Shown here one piece after another: positions 10,756 through 21,904 of a stretch of 64,000 nt of DNA. Both the position numbers and the translations under genes were made by a program. The notes beneath the pieces were generated by a model, which was not told the origin of the DNA, made no database searches, and worked only from the letters and a program-made list of their open reading frames with translations. The stretch lies in contig CAUYUJ010020749.1 in NCBI GenBank assembly GCA_963575745.1, forward strand, positions 581,640 through 645,639. Reading direction: 5' to 3'. Source of the stretch: Prorocentrum cordatum (lineage: Eukaryota > Sar > Dinophyceae > Prorocentrales > Prorocentraceae). The first letter of the stretch is position 1. Every line of letters starts with the position of its first letter.

Positions 10756-11129
10756 GTCCCCTTGCTTAGTCCCACCTCCCTGCGGCACTCGCGCTTGCAT
10801 ATGGTTGAGTCTTTCGCCCGGATAATTATCGATTTCGGCGCCCCAGGAGCAATGTTCGGGCCCCGGGGGACCGTCAAACAAAATGGTCCAGGATGAAACA
10901 CTGCCATTCCTCTTCCTCCTCCTCCTCCTCCTCCTCCTCCTCCTCCTCGGTCGGTCGGTCGGTCGGTCGCAAGGCGTAACGTTCGTAGCCTGTGCAGGGA
11001 TGGAGCAGAAAAGAGCAAAGACGGAAAATGTGAAACACATGCACGTGCAGAGGGGAGGGAAGAGGCGGACCACGACCCGAGCACACCCTCCGCGCCCCAC
11101 GAGGGGGGGGGGGGGCAGGACAGCCCCCG
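10756..11129. repeat. CTC and TCGG short tandem repeats, otherwise empty
   Basis: A CTC run (about 10911-10948) is directly followed by (TCGG)n (10949-10968). A G-run lies at 11103-11115. No coding signal. Confidence 0.7.
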
Positions 11130-11360
11130 TTATCCAGCATCCCTGTGAGCCATGCAGTCGTTGGCCATGGCATGATCCATGTAGCGGTCGAGCGGAATGA
11201 AGAAATCCGCAGCCCACTCATGGAGCTCCCAATCGACACTCGACCCGTGACAGGATGGGAAGGCCAGGTGGATGGCAGAAAGCATAGCGGAGGCGAGCAA
11301 GCGACAAAGAGGCTCAGGGTAAACCTTGGACTGGGCCGTCGTCCACTGACGCCTGTCACC
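11130..11360 (-). CDS. Internal or 3' exon fragment, unknown protein
   Basis: About 76 codons end at TAA 11132-11130 and have no ATG at the start. An AG|G acceptor-like site sits at about 11360. The translation looks like real protein: QWTTAQSKVYPEPLCRLLAS, then SSVDWELHEWAADFFIPLDR, then YMDHAMANDCMAHRDAG. The VYPEPLCRLLA phrase resembles one seen in dinoflagellate retroelement-type proteins, but I cannot name the family with confidence. Neighbouring upstream sequence offers no clear previous exon. Confidence 0.4.
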   Translation of the reverse strand, partial: GDRRQWTTAQSKVYPEPLCRLLASAMLSAIHLAFPSCHGSSVDWELHEWAADFFIPLDRYMDHAMANDCMAHRDAG

Positions 11361-11777
11361 TAGTCCCTATGGGCGCACCCCCCACACCTTCCCCTCCTCG
11401 GCTTGCAGTCAACCAGCCCACGGAGAGCAGAGCAATGAACCACGAGAAGGCGAGTGGGTTTGAGGGAAGGGCCGAGAAGTCTGGGAAAAGCGTACATCGA
11501 TGAACACAACACTGCATACACATGCGCTTGCGGAGGTCCGCTTGGATTTCTGGGGTCGGCGCTGGGCCCGCCTCCATGGCAGGTTGAGCGCGCCAGGGGT
11601 GGCGCCGCGCCAGAAGCGCCACCAAGGGACCCCATCGCATGTACAAATAATTGCACTGAACTCCCGGAAAAGTGCCAATCTAATGTTTGATACCCTGGGC
11701 CGTTTGCTCATGGGCAAGAACATGTGATGGCCCCAGAAGCCCAGAGACGGCGACCAAAACTCAGGACAGCCTTCTCC

Positions 11778-12100
11778 TCAGGACCTCCAAAGGAACAAAC
11801 AGACACCGATACCGCTACTCCCTGAGCTTCTCCAAGGGCACCGTTTGGCCAGGAGTTTGGGGAGAATGCAGACGTGGCGGCGAGGGTTCTCCAGGACAAT
11901 TAACGGTGTCGGTACCTGTTCCCTCTCGAAGCTCCTGTCTGCCAAGGCGAGAAGTGTGGGAAGGGAGCGCGGCGGCTCCCTGTCGATCGTCTGGAAGGCC
12001 TCCCGCAGCCGGGACACCTCCAGCGTGCTGTAGCCAGCCCGGGCTCGGACCTGATCGATGGCCACCTGCTGCTGGCGCTCTGCCCACCCCACCCACTTCC
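11778..12100 (-). CDS. Possible exon, helical protein
   Basis: An open segment contains AERQQQVAIDQVRARAGYST and EVSRLREAFQTIDRE, patterns compatible with an EF-hand-like or coiled helix region. There is no Ca-binding loop with proper acidic spacing. No splice sites can be fixed and the flanking frames are short. The rest of 11361-12289 holds nothing else I can support. Confidence 0.25.
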
Positions 12101-12289
12101 GCCTTCCAAAACCATCCTCTCTCCATCTTCCCATTCCCTCCCTTCCTCATGCTCATCCTCCCTCCTTTGGTTTCTGCGCCTGCACCCCTCACGACAGACA
12201 ATTCGCTGAACTTCGTGAGGTCGGCCCCGAAGCAAATCCTTGCCCGCATCCCGACAATCAATGGACTCATGTGCTAATGAGACGTTGCC

Positions 12290-12740
12290 GTTGGGCGGCT
12301 GGAGCGCTCTCACCCGGTAACAACACACGGTTGCAACCCATGCCGTGAGCGGTTGGAGCGCTCGAGCTAGATAAAAATGCACGGCTGGAACTCACGCCGT
12401 GCGCGGCTGGAGCGCTCGCGCTCGGTAAGAGTGCATGGCCGGAGCTCGCGCCGCGGGCGCCTGGAGCGCTCCCGTTCGGCAGAAGAGCGTGGCGGGAGCC
12501 CACGCCGCGAGCGGCTGGAGCGCTCGCGCGGGGCCAACACGCGCGGCTGGAGCCCACGCCGTGGGCGGCTGGAACGCTCTCGCTGAGCTGGAGCCCACAC
12601 CGTGGGTGGCTGGAACACTCGCGCGGGGTACAAATTCAAGGCTGGAGCCGACACCGTCGGCGGCTGGAACACTCTTCCTCGTGAAAGCGGAGGGCTGGAA
12701 CCACCCCTCCCTGTCGGCATAGGCGTCTGGAGCGCTTCCC
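12290..12740. repeat. 54-bp minisatellite, about 8 units
   Basis: Units start GGCTGGAGCGCTC at 12297, 12351 and 12405 and continue to about 12740. Since 54 is a multiple of 3, the phase is kept, so both strands stay open (Leu-Glu-Arg-Ser on plus, Arg-Ala-Leu-Gln-Pro on minus). Confidence 0.9.
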
Positions 12741-12879
12741 TCGCACAAGTTGAAAGCTGGAACCTCACCTGGCTTGGGGTTTTCAAGAATAGCAAAAAAT
12801 CGAGAAGGGGGCGGGACAAGGGCAGATGTCGTAGCATTGTATCCAAGTCTCGCTCCCAAAGCGGGCCAGTCCGCGCGAA

Positions 12880-13115
12880 CGTCTGTCGGTCAGTCGGTCC
12901 GTCGGTCGTCGTCGTCGGTCGTTGTCGTCTCGGTTCGTCAGTCAGTTGGTCAGTCGGTCCGGTCGTCGTCGGTCGTCGTCTCGGTCGGTCAGTCGGTCGG
13001 TCGATCGGCCGTCGTCGTTCCTCGTCGTTTCGGTCGGTCGGTCGGTCGTTCGTTCGGACCGGTCGTCGTCGGTCGGTCGGTCGATCGTCGTCGCAGGTCG
13101 TCGTCTCGGTCGTCC
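12880..13115. repeat. (TCGG)n and GTCGTC short tandem repeats
   Basis: Interleaved TCGG and GTC/GTCGTC runs dominate this stretch. A shorter TCGG run also occurs at 10949. Confidence 0.9.
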
Positions 13116-13217
13116 GTCGTCGGTCCAAAGCCAGAATCCGCCCACGCCATGGCGCGCTGTGAAAGCGCACCTCTGGAGCCAACAAGCTGTTATAAGGTTG
13201 AGAACAAGACGTTTGAC

Positions 13218-13301
13218 CCATGATGATGATGATGCTGATGATGCTGATGATGCTGATGATGCTGACGATGCTGATGATGATGATGATGCTGATGATGCTG
13301 C

Positions 13302-13362
<61 letters not shown>
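13218..13362. repeat. (GAT)n microsatellite
   Basis: GATGATGCT at the start resolves into uninterrupted GAT repeats up to 13362. Poly-Asp, poly-Met and poly-His frames come from it. Confidence 0.97.
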
Positions 13363-13363
<1 letters not shown>

Positions 13364-13400
13364 GGAGGGGAGAGGGGGGAGGAGGAGAGGAGGAGGTGGG

Positions 13401-13455
13401 ACGCGGGGCGATGTCTCTGCAAAACGAGGACCCAACACCACAGGATGGTTGGGAA
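13401..13455 (-). repeat. Module next to trinucleotide tract, copy 2
   Basis: The reverse complement of the 9239-9292 module. It ends in GGACCCAACACCACAGGATG followed by GTTGGGAA. Confidence 0.8.
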
Positions 13456-13459
13456 AGAT

Positions 13460-14890
13460 AGTAAATCCCCCAAACAAAGGTTGCATTTCGAATTTGTAGT
13501 ACTGTTCCGCTGTAGTTGGTTGGTTGGCATGCTGACTTTCCGCAACGCTGCCTCCTTGTGTAACATGTGTGGGTAACCATGTCTAATATTTGACAAGTTG
13601 CCGCCCGCTGCCGCTGCCGCGGCCATGCCGCCTCGTTGCTGCCTTGTGCGCTGCATGTTGACAATTCGAAAATGCATCTCACACCCATCCTCTGACAAGA
13701 AGCGGGGGGGGGCACGGGGCGGGAAGGGAAATGCGCGTGGAGGGACGCGCTGCAACTCATCATGGCGCGGCTGGAGCACAGCGCGAGCAAGAGAAAAGCC
13801 CGATGCACTTGGAAAGCAGCACAGGCCGACCCGCCGCAAGCAAGGACCGGCGGACGAAACGTTGCGCACTACATACAGCTCGCCCCGAAGTCCAAACGGC
13901 CGCGCGGCAACAACGAGGCGGCTGAACTACAGAGAAGAATGGGAAGACAGAACGACCCGAGCAACGAGCCGAAGAGCGCCACAAAGGTGGAGGAGGGACA
14001 GAGTCATAAAAGCATGAACCACACAAACTAGAACCTCTTAAGGACGAACCGCTGCACAAGAAACGGCAGGATTATGTTTTCGACGCGGAGATCCCCGTAG
14101 GTGCATCGATTGGCTCATGTTCCTGGTCCTCCCCATCCACGCTGAGCTTCAGTGGCCAGGCTGGAAAGAAGCACGCATTCCTTTCAAAAGGCAGCGTTTC
14201 GCTCGGACGTCCCAACAAAATGGGCGCCACCGGGCAAATATCCTACCCCCTGGCGGCTCCCCCTTGTGGAGCCCATGCGCGATGCCTGCTATGTCACGGC
14301 ATTCATGGGTGAGCAAGTCTGAATGTGGGTGAGTCTGAGTGTGAATGAGTCTGCGTGTGAGTGGGTCTGTGCGTGTCAGTGAGCCTCGTTGTGAATGAAT
14401 ATTAATGCGATCGAATGTGAGTGCGGAAAGGCGTGAATGCAAGTGGTTTCTGAAAATAGGTGAATATAATGAACGCGGGCGTGAAGGTTCCTACCGTGAG
14501 ATGGGGGAGGACGGAGGAATCGGAAATGAGGAGGCGCGAACACGACGCGGCGCAAAATAACCTAAGACTCAAGACAAGCGTAATGCATCCCGCAACATCC
14601 TCCACGAGACGCGCAAATACCTGCACAAGGATCCGTTATGACAGTCGGACTCTTGCTCTGCGCGCGTTCGGCGGAAGCTGGCGGCACTCAAACTGGCCCA
14701 GCATGCTTGGACATCGCTGTGAGTTTTGACGTCGTCACACTTGCATGCAATTCGCCCATGCTGTCCAACGCACCCTTTTGGAAACTTTGATTTCGGTTGA
14801 AACGTCCTCACGATTCGCTCTTGAAGTAGCCACGGCATGCAGGTGACGCTGACGGTGGCCATTGTACCGAGGATCGGCTGGATGAGTGGG
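13460..14890. other. No supported gene
   Basis: Only short overlapping frames. A degenerate repeat of about 22 bp built on GTGAGTCTG and GTGAATGAG lies at about 14310-14400. The rest shows no structure I can defend. Confidence 0.5.
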
Positions 14891-14902
14891 TCGCTCTTAC
14901 TC

Positions 14903-14935
<33 letters not shown>

Positions 14936-15612
14936 CGTTCTCTCCATCTCTCTCTCTCCCGGCCTCTGTATGAATGTACACTGCGATATCTATGTTATCT
15001 ATGTGAAACTAGTTCTGCATGTATGTATCTTTCTCACTCACCCTCTCTCTCTCTTGTTCGACTCTTTCGCTGTTCGATCTGCTTGTGCAGATGTATCAAT
15101 GTGTTATTGTTTTCTCATCTCTCTCTGTATATGTATCAGGTTATCTCTCCCTCTTCCTCCCCAATATATATGTATATAGATATGTGTAAATGTATATATG
15201 TATATATGTCCCGTTCTCTAGCTCGTAACTTACTCTCTCTATCTCTCTTGCGGTATCTCTATGCCATTTTTTTGTATCGCGCTCCCTCTCTCTGTTTCGC
15301 TCTCTCTCTCTCTCACTCTGTCATCTCTCTCTCTCTCTCTCTCTCTTACTTTTCTGTCCTTTCTCTCTCTCTTTGTCCTTCTCTCTATCTCTCGCCATGC
15401 GCGCTGCGTGCCCTGCACCGCGCCGCCTGGCTGACCCATTTTCCTCGTGTCTCCAATTCCCTCCTCTCCGCCCCCTCCCTGCTCCACCTCCTCCCGTTCC
15501 TTCACTACCCCGTCTTCCTCCGTCTCAAGCGACGGCCGGCGGAGGCGACGACGAGAGCCGCGACCGCCGCCTTGCGCCACTGGCGGAAGAACTCCTGCGG
15601 ATAGAAGAGTTG
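14891..15612. repeat. CT-rich and TATATG low-complexity stretch
   Basis: CTCTCT runs at about 14905-14960, 15290-15385 and between, with TATATATGTATAT patches near 15163-15215. Frames rich in Ser and Leu are by-products. Confidence 0.85.
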
Positions 15613-15775
15613 GAGGAGGAGGATGAGGAAGCGGGGGGGAGGAGAACGTATGGGAAGATGAGGAGGGGACCCAGGAGAGGGGGCGGAGGGGGGTGAGGAT
15701 GAACATGAGGAGGGGGCGGAGGAGGGGGAGGAGGGGGTGGAGGAGGAGGAGGAATAAGGAGGAAGAAAGGGAGGA
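15613..15775. repeat. GGA-rich tract, left side of LINE-1 insertion site
   Basis: GGA/GGGGGA-rich sequence ends in the 18-bp motif that is repeated at the far end of LINE-1. Together with 22056-22125 it reconstructs one GA-rich tract as the pre-insertion site. Confidence 0.85.
15758..15775. repeat. LINE-1 target-site duplication, 3' copy
   Basis: GGAGGAAGAAAGGGAGGA on the plus strand, identical base for base to 22053-22070. It immediately precedes the 3' end of the minus-strand element. Confidence 0.88.
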
Positions 15776-15864
15776 TGGCTGGGCGCTCGGCGGGGACCTG
15801 GTCTGGCCAGGGCGCATGCTTCACACCACACACTCTTCACCCGTCAGTGATCCCACTGTACACG

Positions 15865-17961
15865 TCAGGGATCTGGGAAATTCATGCCGCACTTCGGCGG
15901 AAGGCCTCGCCTAAGCCGAGACAACACGCTGGCGCCTGCCTTCGTCGGAGTGCGACTTGGTGGGCACTCCTTTCCGGGGAGCTGGGAGTTCTGTACCATA
16001 AACCTCCCGCAGACTCGGCAAAACAGGACACCACGCAGCACCGCGAGGTCGTGGGACGAGTGCGCACGGGGGGCCCCAGGGTGCGCGATCACGGCCTCAC
16101 GTTCCGACCCGCACATTATCTGTCGCACCCCCACGCACTGACCAGGGAAGAAGTCGGAAACCTTTCCCCTCACGGCCTCAAAAAGGCGGCCTCATACGAT
16201 GCATTTATATCTCGAATTCACAAGCCTGACACTGTGCCCTGCCGCCTCGAGTCTACATCTCCGCGTGGCGAGAGAGGAGGGGGCCCTCGGCCGAGGAGGA
16301 GGACGCCCGACTCTATCTGACACGAGGCGGCGGCACGTAAGATTAACTTCGCGATTGACATCCAGCAGGCGAGACAGGACCTTTCCCGTCATGTCGTCTA
16401 CCTCATTCAAGACAGTCACATGGTCCTGCGGGACCTCTCCTAAGGCGGCAGCCTCCCCAGCAAAAAAATCAGCAACAAAATTCAGGGAAAACTCAACCCT
16501 AGAGATACCCCAAACCTCACGAGTCCCCGCAGTCGAGCGGGCCTTAGTCCACAACACCTCCACAGAGCCTTCACGAGCATCCAGGAGCGTCCAGAGCTGG
16601 CCCCAGAGGTCGAGCATAGGCGACGTAGCAGAGATAGAAGACCTGTCCTTACGGAGACCACGCACCAAGGGAAGATAACCCGAGTAGGCCACAATATCTC
16701 CCACCGTGCGTCTGAGCAGCATAATCATAGCATACATTTCGGCCCTGGGGCTCGACTGAGCCACCGTGGGGAGGGTGCCCATGAGGATAGCGTCACAGGC
16801 CAGGTCCTCGCTCTGGAGACTGTCCTCATCGAAACGAACCACAGACCATCCACAGCGCCTGAGCCTCCAATCAGAAGCAAAAATACCCCCAGAGCCGTCC
16901 AAACCATATCGGCCTCCACGCACCTCCTGGTCCCCCACGAAGAGGCCCCAAGACTTCACAATCTCCACGGGCGGCGGAATGGGCGCGACAGCGGCCTCCA
17001 AAGGCGGGGGCCCACGTGTCCAGGACGCACTCCTGACATGCTCGGGCTGATTCGCCATCTCGACGAGGCCAAGCGAGCGATGCATCGCGACGCTGACGAT
17101 CGATGCATTGGCCGAGCATTCCCAGCAGCGGTGGAGGCTGGTTTCACGAGCAGCCCCGCACCTAGGACAGATGCCGTCAGTTAGATACCCCGCATCTTGA
17201 AGCCGAGCTTCAGGCCAGGTACCTGCCGTAACAATACACACAAGAAATGCGGCATCAGCGTGCTCTCCATTCTTGATCATCCGAGCGTGCATTCTTCGGA
17301 GAACCGTGAAATCAGCACCTCCATCTAAACCTTCTCCACAGAAATGCTGAGCCGCTTTGCAAGCATGTCCCAGAGCAACAGTATGCCGCACAGCGGCGCG
17401 GAGATGAAACATGAAGTCGCGCGCCTCCACGCTGAGCACTCCACAAGGCGTGCCCCACTGAGTGGGTGAGGTGGGCGACCAGTCCAAATCGAGCAGGGTG
17501 CAGATCGTGGCCGCGATGGGGCCCGACACCACACGCCAGCGTCGCTGAGGCGGAAGAGCGACGAGCCGTGCCCGATGTAGCTCCCACGCCTTGCGCACAC
17601 CTTGCCGTTGTCCTGGGGACAAGGCACGCCATACACCAGCAATAGCGGATAACTGTTCAGTACGCAGCCGATATTCAGGATCCTGGCTCAGGGGGTTCAT
17701 CAGGCTGAGGACAGTCGAGGTACATGCACCTTGACTCCAGTACCCTGAACACCTAGCAGACTGCGATCGGAAACTCTGCAGATCGGCCGCGGTCAACCCT
17801 TACACTGAGTGACCCCACGATCCGACACTGAGCACACCAGGCTTAAAGATCTTGCGGGATCGACCGCACAGGCGAGCGAGATAGGCCAGCTTACGAGAGC
17901 GCTTGAAAGCGGTCCGCTGGCGCAGCTTGATCTTCCATGCACATCTCCTCCTCCCCGCTGT
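15865..17961 (-). pseudogene. LINE-1 ORF2 C-terminal part: RNase H-like and zinc motifs
   Basis: After the reverse transcriptase, the frame shifts near 17965. It continues through a basic segment (CAWKIKLRQRTAFKRSRKLA), meets an in-frame TAA at 17802-17800, then runs from 17799 to a TGA at 16194-16192. It carries on in the same phase to 15865. The middle part holds a zinc-knuckle-like CPRCGAARETSLHRCWEC and an RNase H-like segment (YGLDGSGGIFASDWRL ... SPRAEMYAM). After the TGA comes HSSHDLAVLRGVLFCRVCG, a His/Cys motif that belongs at the ORF2 end in such elements as I recall them. Two nonsense codons and one frameshift are visible here. Confidence 0.8.
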
Positions 17962-17963
17962 GG

Positions 17964-19648
17964 TCATGACCCCGGATCCTTCACCTGCCCTTTGAATGAG
18001 ATAGAGACACCCATTTCATCAAACTTAACAGACAACTCCTTGGCCAAAGCAGTCGACGATGCAACCGCAGCAGACTTAGGCGATATTAAACAGCCAAGTG
18101 CACCCGCATCTCGGCAGAACAGAGCGGCTGCAGCAGGCAGAGCAGAGACGATATACTTGCGCGTGCCTCGCATGTACTGCGTAATGTCATCGATGTATGA
18201 TCGAATCGGCACCACTGGGAGACGACTGTGTGCACGCTCAAGCACTCCATGCAAATATGTCTTGACCCACGGAACCGACTGCGAACATCCAGCGAGAATA
18301 GACTTGCCAGTTCCAATGACCTCCGAGACCACCCCCTCCACCTCAAGCATTCTAAGGCTAGTGTGCACAAGCATGCCGAAGTAGAGGAGATGAGGAGGAT
18401 AATCAACCTTCAGGGCCAGCTGCACCAGGAGGGCGGGCACCACGGAGTCAAACAACTTCTCCATGTCCCAATGCAGAGAGGCCGACTCAAAATGCAAAGC
18501 ACCTGCAACTTCGTGGCAAACTTCGCGCAGAAGAGCAGCTTGCAACGCTGAGGACTTACGTACTGCACTATCCCAGAAGTCCGTGTGCTCTGCCGTCCAT
18601 TCATGGATGAGATCACCACGCATACGTGCATACATGCGGTACAAAGTAGAACACTTGCTGATCGCGCGCTCGTCGTGCACAGACTTGGGCAGGAGAGCCA
18701 TGATATTCAAGAGACACTGCTGCGGGAACGTGAGGGCCTGCTCACGCATATTGAACAGGGCTGCCAGACACTGGATCGCTTGCCAAGGTAACTGCAGGAA
18801 GGCCCTGGGAGACCATTGGTCGACGCCTACAGCCGTGCCACCAGCAAAACACGTCGCCGCCTGCAGGACATCCCGAGGCTCAAACTCTGGCAACTCCAGG
18901 AGGAAAGTCTGGGCATGGGACCTGAGCTCACCGAGGGTATCATTGAGGACCTGCAAATGCTCCTTCGTGGGGTCCACCAGCGAGCCCAGAAATCACGCCT
19001 ATACTTCATCAGGTCGTTAGGGGTTTGTCGGATGCCGTCAGGCGCGACCAGGTACTCCACCGCCACCTTATCATCAGTCTTCAACCAATTATGAACCTTC
19101 CTCGCTCCTCCTGGTAACGCATCCTTCAACCACTTCCTGATCCCAGCAGAATTAGAGGCCTTAACCTTGCCCCACGCGAGCTTACATACCTCGGCGGCCT
19201 TATCCACCAGGCGGTGCACGAGATCAGGCGAGTCGGGGAGGCTGGTGAGGTCAGCCGTCCAGTCGCTAGCATCAGCAGGGGAGCAGAGAGGCTCGATATT
19301 CAGGTAAACGTAGTTAGCCTGCCCAGCGAGAAAGGAAGCCAAACGCCTAGCCTGCGCCAAGGTAGCGTTCCCACTGAGTGCTTTCCACAGTCCGAACAGC
19401 CGAGAATACACCATGGACCAGAAACAGAGATGCGGAACGTTGAAGGCCTGCTTGCTGGGCCCACGCCTCCGAATCGTGCCCGGAAGCCTGGAGACAGCAC
19501 TACCCCGTCCCAGGAGACGCTCAGGTTCGTCAACCACCGCACATCCCCGAGACAGGAAAATCATTTCCGAGGTCCTCGACCACAAGGCGTAGTCCTCCGA
19601 AAGCCCGTCAGAAACATGCTGCAAGGTATGCTCTAGGGTAGCTTCCAT
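17964..19648 (-). pseudogene. LINE-1 ORF2 middle part: reverse transcriptase
   Basis: Two overlapping frames (18827-19648 and 17964-18977) join by a one-base slip near 18975, where ...RRDFWAR continues as VDPTKEHLQVLND. The reverse transcriptase shows SLHWDMEKLFDSV (motif A Asp), SILAGCSQSV, and SYIDDITQYM with catalytic YIDD at about 18197-18186. The catalytic residues are intact, unlike those of LINE-2. A second slip near 19660 joins this part to the endonuclease, HTSPDVMEATLEH being the expected junction. The upstream 18827-19648 frame is the linker between endonuclease and polymerase. Confidence 0.85.
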
Positions 19649-20532
19649 GACATCAGGAGAGGTGTGTGCCAGTCAAACCCACTTGCACAGGCCATATTCA
19701 AATAGCACGGCCACAGATGGTCAGGCCCAGCGGCAACAAGAAGCGCGCCAGCCCGACCTCTACGTTGGACCACCTGCTCTAAAACGTCCGCGTCGACCGA
19801 GACATGCAGGCATGCGTGCGTTTTGAACGGGGATTCCAACAACGTCCGAACATTCACGAAGGGGGCCACATCCCTGGAACACACAGCATAGTCAATCATA
19901 GTCATACCCACGTCACACGTGTAGTCAACATCGTCAGGAACTCGAACCCTGGACCAGGTGATCTCCAGGAAACCCGACTCCATCAACAAATCAGGCGACA
20001 TATTGAAATCACCGAGCAGGACCCAGGGAACACCCAAGGTGGTAGTGAATTCCGCGATTTCTCTCAGTCGAGACAGGTTCTCGCCCGTCGCCCCAATGGA
20101 CGACGCCAGGTACACAACACCAATCGCCATGGAAATCCCGTGAAGCCTGAACTCCAGGAAGAACCAGCACGTGCCCGAACCAACATTCACAGCCTGGAGC
20201 CCAGAGAGAAAACGCTGGCAGGACAGACCCTTTTGACAGAAAGCTGCAACACCCCCATGAGTCCCACCTCCTGGAGAGTCGAGAGCGGCCTGGATGAACG
20301 GGTTCCAACCCATTACTCTTGCATCCTTCTTGGCCTTGTGAACACCATCTTGCCGAAGGTGGTGTTCAACGATGAACATGGCGTCCATCTCAGAAATCCT
20401 GGAAGAGAGGAAACCTTTGGTGACATCAGACCAGCTGGTAACGTTGCAAAACCTGATATCGATGCCATCCTGCTTGCCACGTCGGCGCCTCGGACGAGGC
20501 GGGGCCGCCTCGCTAAAGGCGGGGCGGGGCAT
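19633..20532 (-). pseudogene. LINE-1 ORF2 N-terminal part: EEP endonuclease
   Basis: The ATG at 20532-20530 lies inside the end of ORF1, in the next frame, and opens MPRPAFSEAAPPRPRRRRGK followed by IDIRFCNVTSWSD. The endonuclease/exonuclease/phosphatase fold is shown by MDAMFIVEHH, GGGTHGGVAAF, PWVLLGDFNMSP (near 20000-20030), TMIDYAVCSRDV and KTHACLHVSVD. The key Glu, Asp-Asn and final His positions are all present. The frame runs to a TAG at 19633, after a slip near 19660. This domain nicks the target DNA in element families of this kind. Confidence 0.88.
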
Positions 20533-21904
20533 CGCCGTGCGCTGCTGCGGCCGCAGGCTGCGGCGGCTGCCCTCCAGGCGCCGCCGCTGCCGCTGGCTGC
20601 TGATGTTGCACGGCGGGCTCCGCTGCTGCCGCGGGCGCCTGCCCACCTGACACTGGCTGGCTGCAAGCAAAGGTGAGCTGGGAGGCTGCCGCAGAACAGA
20701 AAAGAGAGAAAGTGGCAGAAGATTGGTCACGAATAGCCTTCTTGGCGCGCTTGCCTGGCCTGACGCGGGCGGCCTTGCTGAGCAGGACTCCGTAGCGTTC
20801 AGAGGCCTCAGGAGTGAGTCCATGCCCAGCTGCGCGCTTGCGCAGGGCTGCCAGCTCATTGAAAACACGAGAATCAGGATCCTCAGTACCGGCCTCACCC
20901 TGCGCATCGTCAGCCATGTCGAAATCAACCTCGGCGCTGCGCTGCTGGATGGCCACCTTGCGCATCTCAATCCACTGGTCGGGTGAGAGGTGCGACCGCT
21001 GATGGAAACGCTGCAGCTCAGCTTCCGAGAGTTCGTGTAGATGATCCTGGACCCACTGGAAGTCAACTTGCCCGCTCGCCGTGATGCCAGGCAGTTGCGC
21101 ACCTGGGGCTTGGGGAGGTACACCGTGAGGACCAGCTGCCGCAGGAAAAGGGCCTGCGCCTGGAACACCCTGAACACCAGGATGGCCGCCTGCGGCACCG
21201 TGTTGAACTCCTCCAGCATCTGCATCCATGCCCACGCCCATGGCTGCCCGAGCGACTGCACGGGCATGTTCGGCGGCTGCCTGCTGCGCCGCTGCTGCCG
21301 CTTGCTGCTCAGCACGCTGCAGCTCGAGGCGATAGGCATCAGCATTGAAATTATCCTTCTCATGGTTGGCACGACGAAGGGAGTCCGCAGCATCCTGCAG
21401 CTCCGTCTCTTTCTCCGCGTGCTTCGACTCGGCATTGAGCAAAACGTCCCGAGCTCGCACCACAGCCTGGCGACGTTGTTCCACATCTGCTTGCAATACC
21501 CTTTCCTTGCGACTGGCCATCTCCACCGCCTTCGAGAGCATGGTGCGCTTGGCGGCGACCTGCTTCTCGATGCCGTTGTCCGTGGCAGGGACGAACGCCT
21601 CAGGTGGCGGCGGCGGAGCGACTGCTTGGAGCTGTCCAAGCGCAGCCGCGTAGGTGGGGTACTTGGCCGCCAACGCGTTGATGTCAGCAGCGAAATCCAC
21701 TTGAGCAGCATCAGGCACAGGAGGATGCTTGACAGCGCCATCGTCGACATAAGCTCCCCCACACTTGCTGCATTCCGTGTTCCCGAAGTGATCGTACTCC
21801 CAGTGGCTGCACTTGGAGCACACAGAGTAGTGGCCACTGCCGTAGCGCCCTCCACGACCGTCGCGACGGCCACGCCACCAGGGAGCATTGCGGCGCCACG
21901 CCAT
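20513..21904 (-). CDS. LINE-1 ORF1: zinc finger plus coiled-coil protein
   Basis: 463 codons from ATG 21904 to TAG 20515-20513. Residues 29-48 form a two-CxxC finger (C29, C32, C45, C48, with Asn at 42), close to the RanBP2 type that binds single-stranded RNA. Residues about 110-240 are a long charged Ala/Gln/Glu helix that should form a coiled coil. A Gly/Pro/Ala linker follows, then another charged helix (HLHELSEAELQRFHQRSH), a basic patch near residue 400 (RVRPGKRAKKAIRD) and an Ala/Gln/Pro tail. This suits the RNA-binding chaperone role of ORF1 proteins. The frame is unbroken. An in-frame ATG at 21925 is possible, but the later ATG gives the natural basic N terminus. Confidence 0.8.
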   Translation of the reverse strand: MAWRRNAPWWRGRRDGRGGRYGSGHYSVCSKCSHWEYDHFGNTECSKCGGAYVDDGAVKHPPVPDAAQVDFAADINALAAKYPTYAAALGQLQAVAPPPPPEAFVPATDNGIEKQVAAKRTMLSKAVEMASRKERVLQADVEQRRQAVVRARDVLLNAESKHAEKETELQDAADSLRRANHEKDNFNADAYRLELQRAEQQAAAAAQQAAAEHARAVARAAMGVGMDADAGGVQHGAAGGHPGVQGVPGAGPFPAAAGPHGVPPQAPGAQLPGITASGQVDFQWVQDHLHELSEAELQRFHQRSHLSPDQWIEMRKVAIQQRSAEVDFDMADDAQGEAGTEDPDSRVFNELAALRKRAAGHGLTPEASERYGVLLSKAARVRPGKRAKKAIRDQSSATFSLFCSAAASQLTFACSQPVSGGQAPAAAAEPAVQHQQPAAAAAPGGQPPQPAAAAAHGDAPPRL

